Source of the DNA: Allomuricauda sp.
Lineage (GTDB): Bacteria > Bacteroidota > Bacteroidia > Flavobacteriales > Flavobacteriaceae
DNA length: 64,000 nucleotides
Direction: 5' to 3'
Assembly: GCA_017795045.1 (NCBI GenBank)
Contig: CP051244.1
Coordinates: 3,535,527-3,599,526, forward strand
The notes under the pieces are model-generated. The model worked only from the letters and a program-made list of their open reading frames with translations, was not told where the DNA came from and made no database searches. The position numbers and the translations under genes were made by a program. Within the stretch, counting starts at the first letter, position 1; each line of letters starts with the position of its first letter. Positions 63,229-64,000 of this stretch are shown here, in pieces.

Positions 63229-64000
63229 GCCAGATGGTCCAAATCAAGGTTGAACATCTTCTTGAATGTTTCAAATAGTGTTGGAAAATCCTTTTTGAAA
63301 AGTTCCGGGGTTTCTATAAAATTTTCACAGGCCACCGCAAAAAACTCCAGTATGTTCACCTTGGCATAGTCCCTAAAATAATCTGTGGACTCCATCCGTG
63401 ATATAAAACTTTCATCCGAGAACATCCTTTGCATCCTTCGAAATCCAGCTTGAAATTTCAAAGACTCCCATGAATTCCTGCCTTTTGTTTCATGGTACAA
63501 GGCATGTGAAAACTCATGAATTGCAAGATTAACATTGTCATCCGATCGCTCAAAACCTTTTTGTAAGTTATCCGCAGCAAAAACAACAGTTTTAAGACCA
63601 ACGTTATACTCCCCTAGATGATGCTTTCTATTGATCAAGGAATAATATTCCGAGGGATAGATCACTATACGGTGCACGGACCTTCGAAATTTATAATTTC
63701 TCATCCCCAGTGTCAATAAACATGCAGCAGCACTGACCAAAAGTTTTAATTCCTGTTTATGAGCAACAGGACCTCTAAAAGTAAAATGTTTTCTTGTCCT
63801 GAACCAAGAAACCCTTGTGAATAAATTTTCACGCTGTTCCAAATCCAACCTATTGATCGAGGGGATTTTGGACTGAATGATAAAAATTTCCTTTGGGGTA
63901 AGTGGCTTTGGTCTATTAAAAGGATTTAGCTCATAGAGGTCAATGGCATAATTGACGATATAAACCAAATAGGAAAGTATAAAGAGAATACAGGCTATGG
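63225..64000 (-). CDS. MtfA/M90-type zinc peptidase (5' end cut by window)
   Basis: Only the C-terminal part lies in the window. The reading frame stays open to base 64000 and beyond the annotated-looking TTG at 63968; the upstream codons give a hydrophobic stretch (ACILFILSYLVYIVNY), so the true start lies outside and the protein likely has an N-terminal membrane helix. The zinc motif HEFSHALYHE (in NLAIHEFSHAL) and ILEFFAVACENFIETPE match the MtfA-type/M90 peptidases that in E. coli act with Mlc. The stop overlaps that of the receptor gene (CTAG). Confidence 0.83.
   Translation of the reverse strand, partial: IACILFILSYLVYIVNYAIDLYELNPFNRPKPLTPKEIFIIQSKIPSINRLDLEQRENLFTRVSWFRTRKHFTFRGPVAHKQELKLLVSAAACLLTLGMRNYKFRRSVHRIVIYPSEYYSLINRKHHLGEYNVGLKTVVFAADNLQKGFERSDDNVNLAIHEFSHALYHETKGRNSWESLKFQAGFRRMQRMFSDESFISRMESTDYFRDYAKVNILEFFAVACENFIETPELFKKDFPTLFETFKKMFNLDLDHLA

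Overview
The window looks like chromosomal DNA of a marine flavobacterium (Bacteroidota, Flavobacteriaceae, Muricauda/Flagellimonas/Maribacter-like). The evidence is Bacteroidota-type promoter boxes (TAnnTTTG) in front of several genes, a tmRNA with a GESNYALAA-type tag, TonB-dependent receptors with carboxypeptidase-like N-terminal domains, a FecI/FecR pair, DUF5916 and DUF4434 proteins, many short acidic-tailed lipoproteins and the short interspersed repeats common in this family. The genus is inferred. No phage, plasmid, IS or CRISPR was seen. One gene is cut by the right edge.

Layout. 0-3.4 kb: a PHP phosphodiesterase, a small orphan, a lysine/alanine-dehydrogenase-like enzyme, a multi-stem structured RNA with its own promoter, and tmRNA. 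3.4-16 kb: an amino-sugar/oligosaccharide region with a GlcNAc 2-epimerase-type protein, a ROK regulator, a sugar porter, a Tat-exported DUF4434 protein, a DeoR regulator and a tight five-gene minus-strand operon (ROK kinase, MFS transporter, SIS protein, ChbG-type deacetylase, secreted GH9 fused to a NodB-type deacetylase). The operon suggests that N-acetylated oligosaccharides are deacetylated and cut to amino sugars before import and phosphorylation. 16-24 kb: a large BNR/sortilin-like propeller protein, then an incomplete hydroxyproline pathway (epimerase, ketoglutarate-semialdehyde dehydrogenase, DapA-like deaminase) with a divergent AraC regulator. 24-30.4 kb: a four-gene operon (DUF5916 outer-membrane protein, YD-like repeat protein, NTF2-like lipoprotein, M13 peptidase).

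30.7-35 kb: a LytTR/LytS two-component pair followed by a TonB-dependent receptor. 35-45.5 kb: an exonuclease-GIY-YIG fusion, a repeat-rich gap, a BspA-type surface lipoprotein, aldose-epimerase-like protein, M20 peptidase, cysteine synthase, LolC/E-type permease and a NamZ-type muramidase. 45.5-57 kb: mostly housekeeping and small accessory genes (sterol desaturase, YkgJ, methyltransferase, metalloprotease, QueE, HerA-like ATPase, HxlR regulator with divergent hydrolase, VOC, DUF1080, DUF2306, FolD, Ffh).

57-63.2 kb holds the most intriguing arrangement: an unrecognised repeat-containing acidic surface lipoprotein divergent from an ECF sigma factor, FecR anti-sigma factor and an STN-containing TonB receptor. 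The lipoprotein gene and fecR each carry the same 29-bp bipartite upstream motif at identical internal spacing, while the sigma gene has an ordinary TAnnTTTG box. This suggests one cell-surface signalling regulon in which the lipoprotein is a member.
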